Of a stretch of DNA of 64,000 nt, positions 25,888-35,931 are shown piece after piece. Origin of the DNA: QNZT01 sp964573205. GTDB taxonomy: Bacteria > Campylobacterota > Campylobacteria > Campylobacterales > QNZT01. Within the stretch, counting starts at the first letter, position 1. Each line of letters begins with the position of its first letter. A program made the position numbers and the translations under genes. The notes below the pieces were generated by a model. That model saw only the letters and a program-made list of their open reading frames with translations, did no database searches and had not been told where the DNA came from. Location of the stretch: positions 1-64,000 of the forward strand of contig CAZNIT010000045.1 in NCBI GenBank assembly GCA_964573205.1, written 5' to 3'.

Positions 25888-28231
25888 TATTCTGGAAGTC
25901 TATCCCACCTCCAGAGCCGTCAGAGAGCGTTTGATGGAAAAAATATCGAATAACGCACTACTTCCAAAAAGCGTTACAATCGGAGAATTTGAGAAAAAAT
26001 CCGTTTTGGTGGAGGGGAAAACGGCTATCGACGAAGAGACTAGAGTCACACTGATGCAAGAGGCATCGAAATTTGAAAATTTCAAAGAGTTAAACATCGA
26101 TAGAGAATTTTTCGCTTTTTTAAAAAACAGCAGATATCTTTTTTCATTCTACGAAGAGTTGGCCGTCGAAATGACCGACATACGAACTTTGAAGAATTTC
26201 GACACTTACGCACACTATCATGAACACTTGGAAATCTTGGATACTCTGAGAAAAAGATATACGAAACTTTTAAGCGAGAGAAATTATTACGATAAAATGA
26301 CCCTCCCCTCTCTTTATAAATTGAACGAAAGATATATTCGATCGTTCGGCAAAATCGAACTTTATCTTGAGGGATATTTGAGTAAATTCGAAATTTCACT
26401 CTTTTTTCAAATTTCAAAACTCACTCATCTTATAGTTCATCTACACACAAACAGATTCAATCAAAAAATGATAGATATTTTTCAAAAAGAGGGTTTTGAA
26501 ATTCAACAAGATTTTTACTATCGACTGGACATAACCCATAAAAAGATTCTCACACAAGAAGTGCCGAAAAACGAAAATACCGTATATGAAATCAGTACCG
26601 TTGAAAATGCGGTTGAAGAGGTGGCATTTATAAAAAAGAGAGTTTACGATTTTATCCAAAAAGGGTATCAACCGGAAAATATAGCCGTAATCTTGCCTAA
26701 ATCTTCTATGAGCGAGTTGATAGATCTTTTCGATGAAGAGAACAACTTTAACTTCGCGATGGGCTTTTCTTTTAGAAAAAGTCTAATCTATAAAAAACTA
26801 AGCGCACTTTACGACTATTTTCATGATCAAAATTACCAAAACAGATATCGACTTTTAGCGCTCGGATACGATATGCAAGAAGTTCATGAGATCATCGAGG
26901 ACTGGGGAAAAAAGAGCGAAATTAACAAAGCCGGCGTCGTCATAAAGGAGTTGGTTGAAAAGAGCGAGAATGAAGAGTATGAGATATTCGAAAACGAACT
27001 ATACCTATTCGAGAGACTCTTACCTTCACTTTCAAATTATCCCTTTCATAAAATCTTACATCTATTTTTAAACCGTCTCTCAAAAAGAAGCATTGACGAT
27101 ACACGAGGTGGAAAGATAACGGTGATGGAGATCTTGGAGACAAGAGCCGTGAAAAAAGATGCCGTCATCGTCATCGACTTCAACGAAGGAGTTTTGCCAA
27201 GCAGTAGCAAAAAAGATCTATTTTTAACTTCATACATCAGAAACGCTTGCGGTCTGCCTACCGTATCCGATAGGGAGAATCTTCAAAAATATTATTATAA
27301 AAGAGTTTTCGATCAGGCGAAAGAGGTCTCTTTGTGTTACATTTTGGATGAGCAAAATCAACCGTCTCGTTTTCTCGACGAACTGCTAAACTCCTATAAA
27401 CTCTCCGTCAACGGCGATTTGAAAAAGGTTTTGCTACCTTTTCACAAGCAAAAGAGTCATTTTATTCAAGATGATTTGATTTTAGAGTACGATTTTGAAA
27501 AGATCGAGCTTTCGGCAACGAGATTGAAATGTTTTCTTGATTGTAAGCGAAAATATTATTTCAAATATATAAAAAATTTAAGTGAATTCGAAATTCCGAA
27601 AGATCAAGACGACGAACGGATAATAGGTACATACCTACATGAGGCTTTGAAATTCGCGTTCGAGAAAAAAGATGCCTACTTCGTTGAAGAGGAACTTCTT
27701 TTGGAACTTCAAAGATATCTATATCCGATTAGTGAAAACGGTATCACTCTTCGTTTCCTGATAGATACTTGGCTCGAAAAATTAAAACCGTTCATATCGA
27801 ATGAAGTGGCGAGATTTTCAGACGGCTTTAGAGTCTTTTGCGTCGAAAAGAGTTTTACGTACAAATTTCAAAATCTTACCATAAGCGGAAAGATCGATAG
27901 AATCGACATAAAAAACGACAAACTCTTCATCATCGACTACAAAAGCGGGAAAATTCCAAAGCAAACTTTAAAGACCCTCCACAAAAGCAGCAATTTTCAA
28001 TTGCAATTTTATTATCTTCTATTAAAAGATCAAAATGACGTTTTCGACGCTTTTTATTATGATTTAAACGAAGCGAAACTAATCAACGAACCTCTATTTA
28101 ACGAAAAACTTGAACTATTATACGAGCATTTAACGACTTTAGGCAAAAAAGAGTATAACTTCACTATGTGCGAAGATCTGAAAAAGTGTCTTTTTTGTCC
28201 GTATCAAAAAATCTGCAACAGGATACTTTAA
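25871..28231 (+). CDS. addB: AddB-like helicase/nuclease subunit (PD-(D/E)xK family)
   Basis: AddB works with AddA to resect double-strand breaks for RecA. The N-terminal ~500 residues form a degenerate helicase-like domain. The C-terminal nuclease domain starts at LSATRLKCFLDCKRKYYF and includes GTYLHEALKF, then GKIDRIDI and IIDYKSGK. Four cysteines fit an AddB-type [4Fe-4S] site: C558, C773, C776 and C782. The length of 786 residues is in the Campylobacterota range. GGAGG inside the fixH reading frame sets the ATG. addA follows immediately, with start and stop adjacent. Confidence 0.88.
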   Translation: MLLTDNILEVYPTSRAVRERLMEKISNNALLPKSVTIGEFEKKSVLVEGKTAIDEETRVTLMQEASKFENFKELNIDREFFAFLKNSRYLFSFYEELAVEMTDIRTLKNFDTYAHYHEHLEILDTLRKRYTKLLSERNYYDKMTLPSLYKLNERYIRSFGKIELYLEGYLSKFEISLFFQISKLTHLIVHLHTNRFNQKMIDIFQKEGFEIQQDFYYRLDITHKKILTQEVPKNENTVYEISTVENAVEEVAFIKKRVYDFIQKGYQPENIAVILPKSSMSELIDLFDEENNFNFAMGFSFRKSLIYKKLSALYDYFHDQNYQNRYRLLALGYDMQEVHEIIEDWGKKSEINKAGVVIKELVEKSENEEYEIFENELYLFERLLPSLSNYPFHKILHLFLNRLSKRSIDDTRGGKITVMEILETRAVKKDAVIVIDFNEGVLPSSSKKDLFLTSYIRNACGLPTVSDRENLQKYYYKRVFDQAKEVSLCYILDEQNQPSRFLDELLNSYKLSVNGDLKKVLLPFHKQKSHFIQDDLILEYDFEKIELSATRLKCFLDCKRKYYFKYIKNLSEFEIPKDQDDERIIGTYLHEALKFAFEKKDAYFVEEELLLELQRYLYPISENGITLRFLIDTWLEKLKPFISNEVARFSDGFRVFCVEKSFTYKFQNLTISGKIDRIDIKNDKLFIIDYKSGKIPKQTLKTLHKSSNFQLQFYYLLLKDQNDVFDAFYYDLNEAKLINEPLFNEKLELLYEHLTTLGKKEYNFTMCEDLKKCLFCPYQKICNRIL

Positions 28232-30967
28232 ATGGCGTTTTATCACTCGTTGGCATATGAAGCTAGCGCCGGTAGCGGAAAAACTTTTGCGCTTGTTATA
28301 AGATATATTTCACTTCTATATCTCGACGCGAAACCTAGTACGATTCTGGCCTTGACATTTACAAACAAAGCGGCAAACGAAATGAAAACAAGAATTTCAA
28401 CCGTTTTAAAAGAGCTTCATCTACCAAAAAGAGAAGCCGAATTAAAAGAAATCGCAAAAACTCTTGAGTGCTCAAAAGAAGAGATACTCTCAAGACGCGG
28501 TTTGATTTATCAAAGGTATTTGACAAGCGACCTGAAAATTTCAACGATAGATAAGTTCTTCTCACAAATATTACGGCTCTTTTCACAACACCTCGGTCTT
28601 ATGCCGGACTTTACCATAGAGGAGATAAACGACAAACATCGTTTTATAACTAGATTTATATCAAATATAAAAAAATCGGGCTTATATAAAGATCTCATAC
28701 TCTTTTCCGCAAAAGAGAGTAAACGACTAAGCGATATTTTCTCTTTTTTATCTTATCTTTATAGCAAAGATGCCGAATTTTCACAACTTGAAATAGAGAA
28801 AATCACAAACGATATAGATGAAAAAAAGATTCTCTCTTTGGTCGCTTCTTTAAGAGATCTTTTTGAAAATCAATGCGAAAGTCTTTCAAGCAGAGCAAAA
28901 AAAACCCTCGTTGTTCAAGGGGTGGACGATCTTCTTGCAAAAGGGTGGATCTGCAAAGAGAGCTTCAACTATTGGGATTATAGAAACTGTTATGTCGAAA
29001 CAATGGATGATCTGCTTAAAGAGATAAAAGTCAATCTAGCACTTTATTTACGAAAAAGAGAGACTTTTTTACTCACTAAATACTTCGATCTATATGATCT
29101 CTATAAAGATACGATTTTACAGGAGAATATATCAGAAAACACTCTCTCTTTCAACGATGTTACGAATTTGCTCTTTAAACTTCTGCATGAAAAGATAGAT
29201 AGCGATTTTTTATACTTTAGATTGGATTCGACTATAGAACATCTTCTTATCGACGAATTTCAAGATACCAATATAGTCCAATATAAAATACTCGAACCCA
29301 TTATCCAAGAGATTCACTCCGGTATAGGCAGCCATGATTTTCGGACATTTTTTTATGTCGGAGATATAAAACAGTCCATATATCGCTTTAGAGGCGGCGC
29401 TAAAGAACTTTTTCGTTTTGTGCAAAAGAGATTCGGCGTAACGGTAAAAGAACTCGATACAAACTACAGAAGTGCGTGCAATCTCGTACGATTTGTCAAC
29501 GAAACATTCAAAAACGTCATAAAAGATTACTCTTTTCAAAAATGTATAGGCGAACAAAACGACGGATATGTGAAAGTTACGACACATAAGGATCTCTTAA
29601 AGAGTATAACCGACGAAGTTTTCGATCTTTTGCAAAACGGAGTAAAAGACGAAGAGATCGCGATTTTAACATACACGAATCAAGATGCTTTCACCATAGA
29701 AGAGGCTCTGTTACAAAGAGACAAAAATCTTAAAATCACGACTCAAACATCCGCGAAACTGATAAACACACATCATGTACGAGCGATAATCGAACTGTTG
29801 AAATATCTCTATTTTAAAGAGGAGATATGCAGAGCGAATTTTCTAGCCGCCATAGGTTTACACTGGGATACCCAAATCGATTTCTCGGCGCTTTCACAAT
29901 TCAAAGAACCGGCAGCTTTAATAAAACAAATTATCGTTAAGTTCGGTTTCCCCGCAGACGCGAATGTGTTGAAACTTCTTGAGATCGTCGGCGAATATAA
30001 AGATATGGAAGAGTTTTTGTTCGAGAGTGAAAATCTCAATATCGACTCGCCTTTAAAAAAAGATGAAGGTATTAAAATTCTAACCGTTCACAAATCAAAA
30101 GGTCTGGAGTTTTCATATGTGATACTTGCCGACAGATTCAAGAAAAAAAGCCATAACAGATCGACTATGATATTCTCGTACGAAGATACCGCACTCGAAA
30201 ATATTTATATAAGAATATCCAAAAGGGAGTGTGTTGACAACTCATATTTTCAAGCCATTGAAAATGAGAAGAGACTCTCTTACGAAGATGATATAAATCT
30301 GCTTTATGTAGCTTTCACGAGAGCCAAAAACGCTCTTATAATCTGTCAAAACGAGGAAAATTCAGCTTTTGCGCCTCTTAATCTATGTGATATGCGTTTG
30401 GGAAATCTTGTAATAAGCGAAGATAGCAAGAAGCAAGAACCTTCGACTGCGGAAGTATCGTACCGAAGTATCAGACTGGGACCGCAAGAGAAGAAGATGA
30501 AGACGCAAGAGAAAAAAGGCGAAAATATCGCCTCCATAAATTTCGGTAACGCGCTTCATTATCTGTTGGAAATTCTTGATAATTTCAATATGGACGATCT
30601 GGAAAACGCATACTGGGCTATGAAAAATCGCTTTGAAAATCTACTGCAAGATGGCGATGCCGAAAAGATCAAACAAAGAGTGGAAAATTTACTGTTAAAT
30701 CCCGAATTTCTTAGATTGATAGATGGCGATATTACAAAAGAACAGCCGCTCAGTTTTAACAATGAATTAAAACAGATCGATCTTTTGATCAAAAAAGAGG
30801 ATCACTACGTTATCGTCGATTATAAAAGTTCTTCACAAATAAGAAGCGAACACAAATCACAAGTAAGAGCTTACAAAAAAGCCGTATCCGCTATCACGAG
30901 CAAAAACAGTCTCGGATATCTCTGCTATATAAAAGATGACGCAATCGAGCTTATATCCGTCGATTAA
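28232..30967 (+). CDS. addA: AddA-like UvrD-type helicase/nuclease
   Basis: AddA is the ATP-driven helicase of the recombination nuclease. The Walker A motif ASAGSGKT is at 11-18, then TFTNKAANEMKTRI (motif Ia), DEFQDT at 341-346 (Walker B), GDIKQSIYRFRGG (motif III), and TVHKSKGLEF and LLYVAFTRAK (motifs V and VI). A C-terminal PD-(D/E)xK nuclease is seen as GNALHYLLEI and IVDYKSSS. At 911 residues it is shorter than E. coli RecB but usual for this phylum. Its ATG follows the addB stop directly. Confidence 0.93.
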   Translation: MAFYHSLAYEASAGSGKTFALVIRYISLLYLDAKPSTILALTFTNKAANEMKTRISTVLKELHLPKREAELKEIAKTLECSKEEILSRRGLIYQRYLTSDLKISTIDKFFSQILRLFSQHLGLMPDFTIEEINDKHRFITRFISNIKKSGLYKDLILFSAKESKRLSDIFSFLSYLYSKDAEFSQLEIEKITNDIDEKKILSLVASLRDLFENQCESLSSRAKKTLVVQGVDDLLAKGWICKESFNYWDYRNCYVETMDDLLKEIKVNLALYLRKRETFLLTKYFDLYDLYKDTILQENISENTLSFNDVTNLLFKLLHEKIDSDFLYFRLDSTIEHLLIDEFQDTNIVQYKILEPIIQEIHSGIGSHDFRTFFYVGDIKQSIYRFRGGAKELFRFVQKRFGVTVKELDTNYRSACNLVRFVNETFKNVIKDYSFQKCIGEQNDGYVKVTTHKDLLKSITDEVFDLLQNGVKDEEIAILTYTNQDAFTIEEALLQRDKNLKITTQTSAKLINTHHVRAIIELLKYLYFKEEICRANFLAAIGLHWDTQIDFSALSQFKEPAALIKQIIVKFGFPADANVLKLLEIVGEYKDMEEFLFESENLNIDSPLKKDEGIKILTVHKSKGLEFSYVILADRFKKKSHNRSTMIFSYEDTALENIYIRISKRECVDNSYFQAIENEKRLSYEDDINLLYVAFTRAKNALIICQNEENSAFAPLNLCDMRLGNLVISEDSKKQEPSTAEVSYRSIRLGPQEKKMKTQEKKGENIASINFGNALHYLLEILDNFNMDDLENAYWAMKNRFENLLQDGDAEKIKQRVENLLLNPEFLRLIDGDITKEQPLSFNNELKQIDLLIKKEDHYVIVDYKSSSQIRSEHKSQVRAYKKAVSAITSKNSLGYLCYIKDDAIELISVD

Positions 30968-31013
30968 GGGCAGATATTATAATATATCGCAAAGCTTTTA
31001 AGAGGCGGTTTGA

Positions 31014-31487
31014 ATGTTGAAAGATATCTCTAAAAAACTCACTATGAAAAAGACATTTTTCGTTACACAGCTTGAGGGCTTTTTCAATGCGATATCTCAT
31101 GAATATCAAGAACTCATACATCAAAAAGAGGTTGAAAACTCGCTTCTTGAAGAGAAAATCGCAAAATGCGAAAAAGATATTGAAAACCTCGTAAAGATCA
31201 AAGAAGAGCTTGCTTCAAACCTCCGTCAAAAAGAGGAGTATATCAAAAACCTGGAAGAGAAATTAACGCAATCCGAAGATATAAAATATAAAAAACTTCT
31301 TGAAGAAAATTCGGCCTACAAAGAGCGGTTGAAAAACAGTGATATTCAAGAAATAGAAAGGTTGAAAGAACAGATAACGAAACTACAAACCATTATCGCG
31401 AAAGGGGCGAACAGCTACAATGACACTCTTCAAAATCAAAATAAAGAGGCTTTGATAGAGGAGATAAGCAAAACTCTCAAAAAATAA
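31014..31487 (+). CDS. Coiled-coil protein, function unknown
   Basis: This is a 157-residue soluble protein, almost all of it predicted coiled coil (Glu/Lys/Leu heptads from about residue 35 to 130). The short N-terminal part is MLKDISKKLTMKKTFF. I do not recognise a family. A GAGG site precedes the ATG. It lies 46 bases after addA and is followed by the recA promoter. Its place between recombination genes may be incidental. Confidence 0.72.
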   Translation: MLKDISKKLTMKKTFFVTQLEGFFNAISHEYQELIHQKEVENSLLEEKIAKCEKDIENLVKIKEELASNLRQKEEYIKNLEEKLTQSEDIKYKKLLEENSAYKERLKNSDIQEIERLKEQITKLQTIIAKGANSYNDTLQNQNKEALIEEISKTLKK

Positions 31488-31508
31488 CATTTCAAAATGA
31501 AATATTTA

Positions 31509-31537
31509 TAGACAATCGACTCTTTAAATGTTAATAT
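31509..31537 (+). promoter_or_regulatory. Sigma-70-type promoter for recA
   Basis: TAGACA and TAATAT are separated by exactly 17 bases, with the -10 ending 27 bases before the recA ATG. No LexA-type inverted repeat overlaps it, which agrees with the absence of a LexA regulon in most Campylobacterota. A short AT-rich inverted repeat, ATTTCA and TGAAAT, sits just upstream. Confidence 0.55.
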
Positions 31538-31564
31538 GAACATAAAAAGTATAAAGGATAAGAT

Positions 31565-32596
31565 ATGGACGACAACAAGAAAAAAGCACTCGATCTGACT
31601 ATCAAACAGATAGACAAAGCGTTTGGAAAAGGTGCGATCGTACGACTCGGAGATAAGGAGATCGAGCCTATCGACTCGATAAGTACCGGTTCGCTAGGAC
31701 TAGACATAGCTCTTGGCATCGGCGGAGTACCCAAGGGAAGAGTCATCGAAATATACGGTCCCGAGAGTTCCGGTAAAACGACGCTCGCTCTTCAGATAAC
31801 GGCGGAATGTCAAAAGCAAGGAGGTATCGCCGCCTTTATCGATGCGGAACACGCTCTTGATACGAAATACGCCGGAAATCTCGGTGTTGATATCGACAAT
31901 CTTTATGTCTCGCAACCGGATTTCGGCGAACAGGCACTCGATATCGTGGAGACGATGGCAAGAAGCGGCGCGATAGATCTTATAGTTATCGACTCCGTTG
32001 CCGCTTTGACACCCAAAACGGAGATAGAAGGCGATATGGGAGACACTCATGTAGGACTTCAAGCAAGACTTATGAGTCAAGCTCTTCGAAAATTAACAAG
32101 TGTACTTCATAAAATGAACACGACGGTAATATTCATTAATCAGATACGAATGAAAATCGGTATGATGGGGTACGGTTCACCCGAAACGACAACCGGCGGT
32201 AACGCTTTAAAATTTTACGCATCCGTACGAATAGACGTCAGACGAATTGCGACATTAAAACAGGCGGAAGAAAACATCGGAAACAGAGTCAAAGCCAAAG
32301 TAATCAAAAATAAAGTCGCCCCTCCTTTTAAACAAGCGGAATTTGATATAATGTTCGGTGAGGGAATCTCCAAAGAGGGTGAACTTGTCGATTACGGCGT
32401 TAAACTTGACATTATCGATAAAAGCGGAGCTTGGTTTAGTTACGGCGACAAAAAGCTCGGACAAGGTCGTGAAAATGTTAAAGCCCTCCTAAAAGAAGAC
32501 CAAGAACTCGCTAAAGAGATCGAAAACGGCATAAAAAATGCTATGGGAATAAACGATAACAAAGCGAGTGAAGAAGAAACTGAAGAAGGAGAATAA
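31565..32596 (+). CDS. recA: Recombinase RecA
   Basis: RecA forms filaments on single-stranded DNA and drives strand exchange. The Walker A motif GPESSGKT is at 65-72, VIDSVAAL (Walker B) near 142, and the RecA signature ALRKLTSVL near 178. The L2 DNA-binding loop GSPETTTGGNALKFYAS follows. The acidic tail (ASEEETEEGE) is normal. The length of 343 residues is standard. eno follows after six bases, an order conserved in Campylobacter relatives. Confidence 0.98.
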   Translation: MDDNKKKALDLTIKQIDKAFGKGAIVRLGDKEIEPIDSISTGSLGLDIALGIGGVPKGRVIEIYGPESSGKTTLALQITAECQKQGGIAAFIDAEHALDTKYAGNLGVDIDNLYVSQPDFGEQALDIVETMARSGAIDLIVIDSVAALTPKTEIEGDMGDTHVGLQARLMSQALRKLTSVLHKMNTTVIFINQIRMKIGMMGYGSPETTTGGNALKFYASVRIDVRRIATLKQAEENIGNRVKAKVIKNKVAPPFKQAEFDIMFGEGISKEGELVDYGVKLDIIDKSGAWFSYGDKKLGQGRENVKALLKEDQELAKEIENGIKNAMGINDNKASEEETEEGE

Positions 32597-32602
32597 AACA
32601 AT

Positions 32603-33871
32603 ATGGTTTACATAGACGATATCTATGCTGATGAAGTGCTCGACAGCAGAGGAAACCCGACCGTAAGAGCGACGGTAATTTTAAGCGACGGTACGCAAGC
32701 CGATGCGATCGTACCTAGTGGAGCTAGTACCGGTAAGAGAGAAGCTCTGGAATTACGAGATCAAGATAACCGCTATATGGGGAAAGGTGTATTAAAAGCG
32801 TGCGAAAACGTCAATACCAAAATCGCGGATGAATTAATAGGCACGACCCCTTACAATCAAGCCGAAATCGATGCTATTATGAAAGAGTTGGACGGTAGCG
32901 ACAATTATGAAAACCTCGGAGCAAACGCCGTACTCGGCGTCTCTATGGCGGTTGCTCGTGCGGCCGCAATAAGTTTGAACATACCGCTATACAGATATTT
33001 GGGCGGAAGCAACGCTATGACTATACCCGTTCCGATGTTCAACATCATAAACGGAGGAAGCCACGCAAACAATAGTGTAGATTTTCAAGAGTATATGATC
33101 ATGCCGTTGAATTTCGAAACATTTTCCGAAGCCTTAAGAGCCGCAACGGAGGTATATCATCATCTTAAGAAGATTATCGCTCAAATGGGAGAGAGTACCG
33201 CACTAGGAGACGAAGGAGGATTCGCACCAAATCTTAAAAACAACGAAGAACCGATAAAAGTTATCTTGGAAGCTATCGAAAAAGCCGGTTATAAGGCCGG
33301 GGAAGATATAGCCATAGCGCTTGATGTTGCAAGTAGCGAGCTAGTAACGGACGGCGGATACAGACTGGATTCGGAAGATCGTATATTAAGTGCCGCTGAA
33401 CTTGTGGATTATTATGTCGAACTATGCGCAAAATATCCTATCGTATCTATCGAAGACGGTCTTAGCGAAGATGATTGGGAAGGATGGAAAATATTAACTC
33501 AAAAACTAGGAGACAAGATCCAACTGGTGGGAGACGATCTTTTCGTTACGAACAAGAAGATATTAAAAGAGGGTATCGATAAAAATATAGCGAACTCGAT
33601 CTTGATAAAACCCAATCAAATAGGCTCCGTTACGGAAACGATGCAAACTGTCAGACTTGCACAAAAAAACGGTTACAAATGTGTTATGAGTCACAGAAGC
33701 GGTGAAAGCGAAGATGCTTTTATTGCCGATTTTGCCGTCGCTTTAAATACCGGCGAGATAAAAACGGGATCGACCGCACGAGGTGAGAGAACGGCGAAAT
33801 ATAACCGTTTGCTTGAAATCGAAAGAGAAGTAGCTTTTGGCGACTATCCGGGAAGTTCACTTTTTGATTAA
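32603..33871 (+). CDS. eno: Enolase
   Basis: Enolase interconverts 2-phosphoglycerate and phosphoenolpyruvate. Signature stretches include EVLDSRGNPTV near residue 10, SGASTGKREALELRD, GDEGGFAPNL near 204, SIEDGLSEDDWEGW near 283, ILIKPNQIGS near 332 and SHRSGESED near 365. The length of 422 residues is typical. It starts six bases after recA. The stop shares one base with the next gene's ATG. In this window it links to the Entner-Doudoroff operon by supplying lower glycolysis. Confidence 0.98.
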   Translation: MVYIDDIYADEVLDSRGNPTVRATVILSDGTQADAIVPSGASTGKREALELRDQDNRYMGKGVLKACENVNTKIADELIGTTPYNQAEIDAIMKELDGSDNYENLGANAVLGVSMAVARAAAISLNIPLYRYLGGSNAMTIPVPMFNIINGGSHANNSVDFQEYMIMPLNFETFSEALRAATEVYHHLKKIIAQMGESTALGDEGGFAPNLKNNEEPIKVILEAIEKAGYKAGEDIAIALDVASSELVTDGGYRLDSEDRILSAAELVDYYVELCAKYPIVSIEDGLSEDDWEGWKILTQKLGDKIQLVGDDLFVTNKKILKEGIDKNIANSILIKPNQIGSVTETMQTVRLAQKNGYKCVMSHRSGESEDAFIADFAVALNTGEIKTGSTARGERTAKYNRLLEIEREVAFGDYPGSSLFD

Positions 33872-34161
33872 TGTCCGAAATAACCGATGAGATTTTAAAC
33901 CATCCTCCTCAAAAAAGGGTTGACGGCTTCTCTTTTTTACAGACGCTCTTTTTGGCGGGGATTGTTTTGGCGGCCGCTATTTTTGTCGGGGATATGCTCT
34001 TTGGCAAAAACTCATGGCAAGTTTTGGTTTCATTAAAAAAGCAACAACGGATTTTAGATCGAAAAATCGACAAAATAAGTAAAGAGAACGCGAACCTTCA
34101 AAAGCAATATTTCGAATTAAAAAGCTTGATGCCCGAAGATGACGATAGGAAACGAAGATGA
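33871..34161 (+). CDS. FtsB/DivIC-like septum formation protein
   Basis: This is a small bitopic membrane protein with a cytoplasmic N-terminus, one membrane segment (about residues 24-45), then a coiled coil (LKKQQRILDRKIDKISKENANLQKQ split across heptads) ending in a charged tail. The layout is that of FtsB/FtsL-type divisome proteins, and the gene lies after eno as ftsB does in many bacteria. It overlaps eno by one base and the AMIN gene by four. Sequence similarity is weak, as usual for this family. Confidence 0.7.
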   Translation: MSEITDEILNHPPQKRVDGFSFLQTLFLAGIVLAAAIFVGDMLFGKNSWQVLVSLKKQQRILDRKIDKISKENANLQKQYFELKSLMPEDDDRKRR

Positions 34162-34778
34162 AACATATCGCTCTTTTGTTGTCTCTTTTTTTAACTTTGG
34201 CTTTGAATGCAAGAGAGAATCCTTTTCAACCTATCAAAGAATTTACAAGCGAACCTCTTACAAAACCCATCCCCATCGCCGATTTTGAAGATCGATTCGA
34301 ACATAAAATAGTATCCGTAATCGAAAAAAAAGCCGAGTGTAAAACAGTCATAGATACAAAAGAGGCTCAAGATATCGACAAGGAAGAGGACGTCTGGAAA
34401 AGAGTACAAACACCTCCACAAAAACCAAAAATAAAACAGCAAAGAAAGAGTGTAAAAAAATTTAAAAAAAATAGGTTCACTCGCATATATGAAGATCAAA
34501 ATCTAAAAGTCTATACTAAATCAAAACATATAAAAATCGTTACGAAAGAGAAGATTCAAAAACATTTCACTCTAAGATCGCCGAATCGTCTTGTGATTGA
34601 TTTTAAAGATGATTTTTTCATATACGATTCACTTAAAAAGAGAATCAATAGCAGATATGTAAAAGAGATCAGACTCGGGACACATGATTGTTTTTTTCGT
34701 CTTACTTTCGTATTGACTTCTCGTTTTTCTTATAAACTGATCAAAGCGTCAAACGGTTATTTGATCAAACTTCAATAG
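34158..34778 (+). CDS. AMIN-domain periplasmic protein
   Basis: An exported protein with a signal peptide (about residues 1-18), a basic linker (about 95-115) and a C-terminal AMIN-like domain from about 120 (LKVYTKSKHIKIV, then NRLVIDFKDDF and IRLGTHDCFFRLTFVL). AMIN domains bind peptidoglycan or target proteins to the septum. There is no amidase domain. Placement after the FtsB-like gene supports an envelope or division role. Its last 14 bases overlap the oppositely transcribed antiporter gene. Confidence 0.75.
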   Translation: MKHIALLLSLFLTLALNARENPFQPIKEFTSEPLTKPIPIADFEDRFEHKIVSVIEKKAECKTVIDTKEAQDIDKEEDVWKRVQTPPQKPKIKQQRKSVKKFKKNRFTRIYEDQNLKVYTKSKHIKIVTKEKIQKHFTLRSPNRLVIDFKDDFFIYDSLKKRINSRYVKEIRLGTHDCFFRLTFVLTSRFSYKLIKASNGYLIKLQ

Positions 34779-35931
34779 ATTTTTTAACTTTATACGAAGC
34801 GATAACCTTTATACTTACCATAACGATTATAACTTCAAAGAGACTCGCGAGAATAAAAGCGTAATATTCAAATTGATCGATCTTGTTGCTATGATAACCA
34901 AGAGCCGCAATAGCGACCAAAAGAGTCAGAGGCATAGAGTGTGAGAGTGCGAATAAAATCATCTGTCTGATATCGAGAATCTTGTACAACGCAACTGCCG
35001 AAAGAAGTCGAATCAATATCATAGAAAACGTTATCATGATTGCCAGCATTACCAACCCCTCCTCCTGTAAAGCGGAGAGTTGAAAGGTCGATCCGGTATA
35101 GACAAAAAATATCGGCACCAAAAAGCCGAAGCCGAAAGTCGAGAGTTTATGAGGAAGTTCTCTATGATGCTCAAAAAACGTGGCTATAAAAACTCCGGCT
35201 ATAAATGCACCAAAAGCGATCTCCAGATCAAGAACCAGCATAACCGCGATCATCAAAAAAAATAGAGCCATAGAGAGTCTTATATCTTTTTCATCTTTAT
35301 CCCAACTAAGCGGAATAAGATAAGTTTTAAACTCCGGATACCACCAAAATAGCACCCGAAAAAGTTTAAATACGACCACCATAGCCAATAAAAAGATAGT
35401 GAGCAATCCAAGCGTCTCATAAAGTTTTATACCAAACCCATGTTCCAACATCGCACCGGTCACGGTAAGCGCGACGATACTTACCAACTCTCCCAAAACT
35501 CCGATCTGCATCGAAAGGTTGAGCCATTTCGTATTTTTATCGTACTCTTTATAAAGCGTAACGATAAGACCTAGCGATATGAGAGGCAAAAACAGGGTAA
35601 AGATCATATCAAATCCCATACTCAAAACGATAATGAACGAAAAAAGATATAAAAGTACCAAATATATCATACCTCTATATTTTAGTTCTTTGTCCATAGC
35701 CAAAAGCGTTCTGACATTAACCTCCGTTCCCGCTAAAAACATCAGATAGAAAAATCCAACCTCCGCTATCAGTTCGAAAAGATGATTGTGTCCGAGAAAA
35801 TGAAAATACCCCATAATCGTACCCAGTACGATCTCGATAGGAGTAGTAGGTATTTTCAAAAAGCGGGATATATAAGGAGATATAAAGATAATTATCGAAA
35901 GGGTGACGATAATCGAAACTTCACTAACCAT
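34765..35931 (-). CDS. Kef-type cation:proton antiporter
   Basis: This is an inner-membrane monovalent cation/proton antiporter of the CPA2 (KefB-like) family. About 12 hydrophobic segments span 388 residues, with the motif PTTPIEIVLGTIMGYF near residue 29 and the mid-protein GAFIAGVFIATFFEHHRELPHKL near 241 (split motif). There is no C-terminal TrkA-N/RCK domain. The ATG overlaps the bioB stop by eight bases. Which ion it moves is not shown. Confidence 0.82.
   Translation of the reverse strand: MVSEVSIIVTLSIIIFISPYISRFLKIPTTPIEIVLGTIMGYFHFLGHNHLFELIAEVGFFYLMFLAGTEVNVRTLLAMDKELKYRGMIYLVLLYLFSFIIVLSMGFDMIFTLFLPLISLGLIVTLYKEYDKNTKWLNLSMQIGVLGELVSIVALTVTGAMLEHGFGIKLYETLGLLTIFLLAMVVVFKLFRVLFWWYPEFKTYLIPLSWDKDEKDIRLSMALFFLMIAVMLVLDLEIAFGAFIAGVFIATFFEHHRELPHKLSTFGFGFLVPIFFVYTGSTFQLSALQEEGLVMLAIMITFSMILIRLLSAVALYKILDIRQMILFALSHSMPLTLLVAIAALGYHSNKIDQFEYYAFILASLFEVIIVMVSIKVIASYKVKKSIEV

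Noticed and set aside
31488..31564. LexA/SOS box upstream of recA
   Set aside because: The only symmetric element is a short AT-rich repeat unlike known LexA boxes, and the phylum generally lacks LexA.
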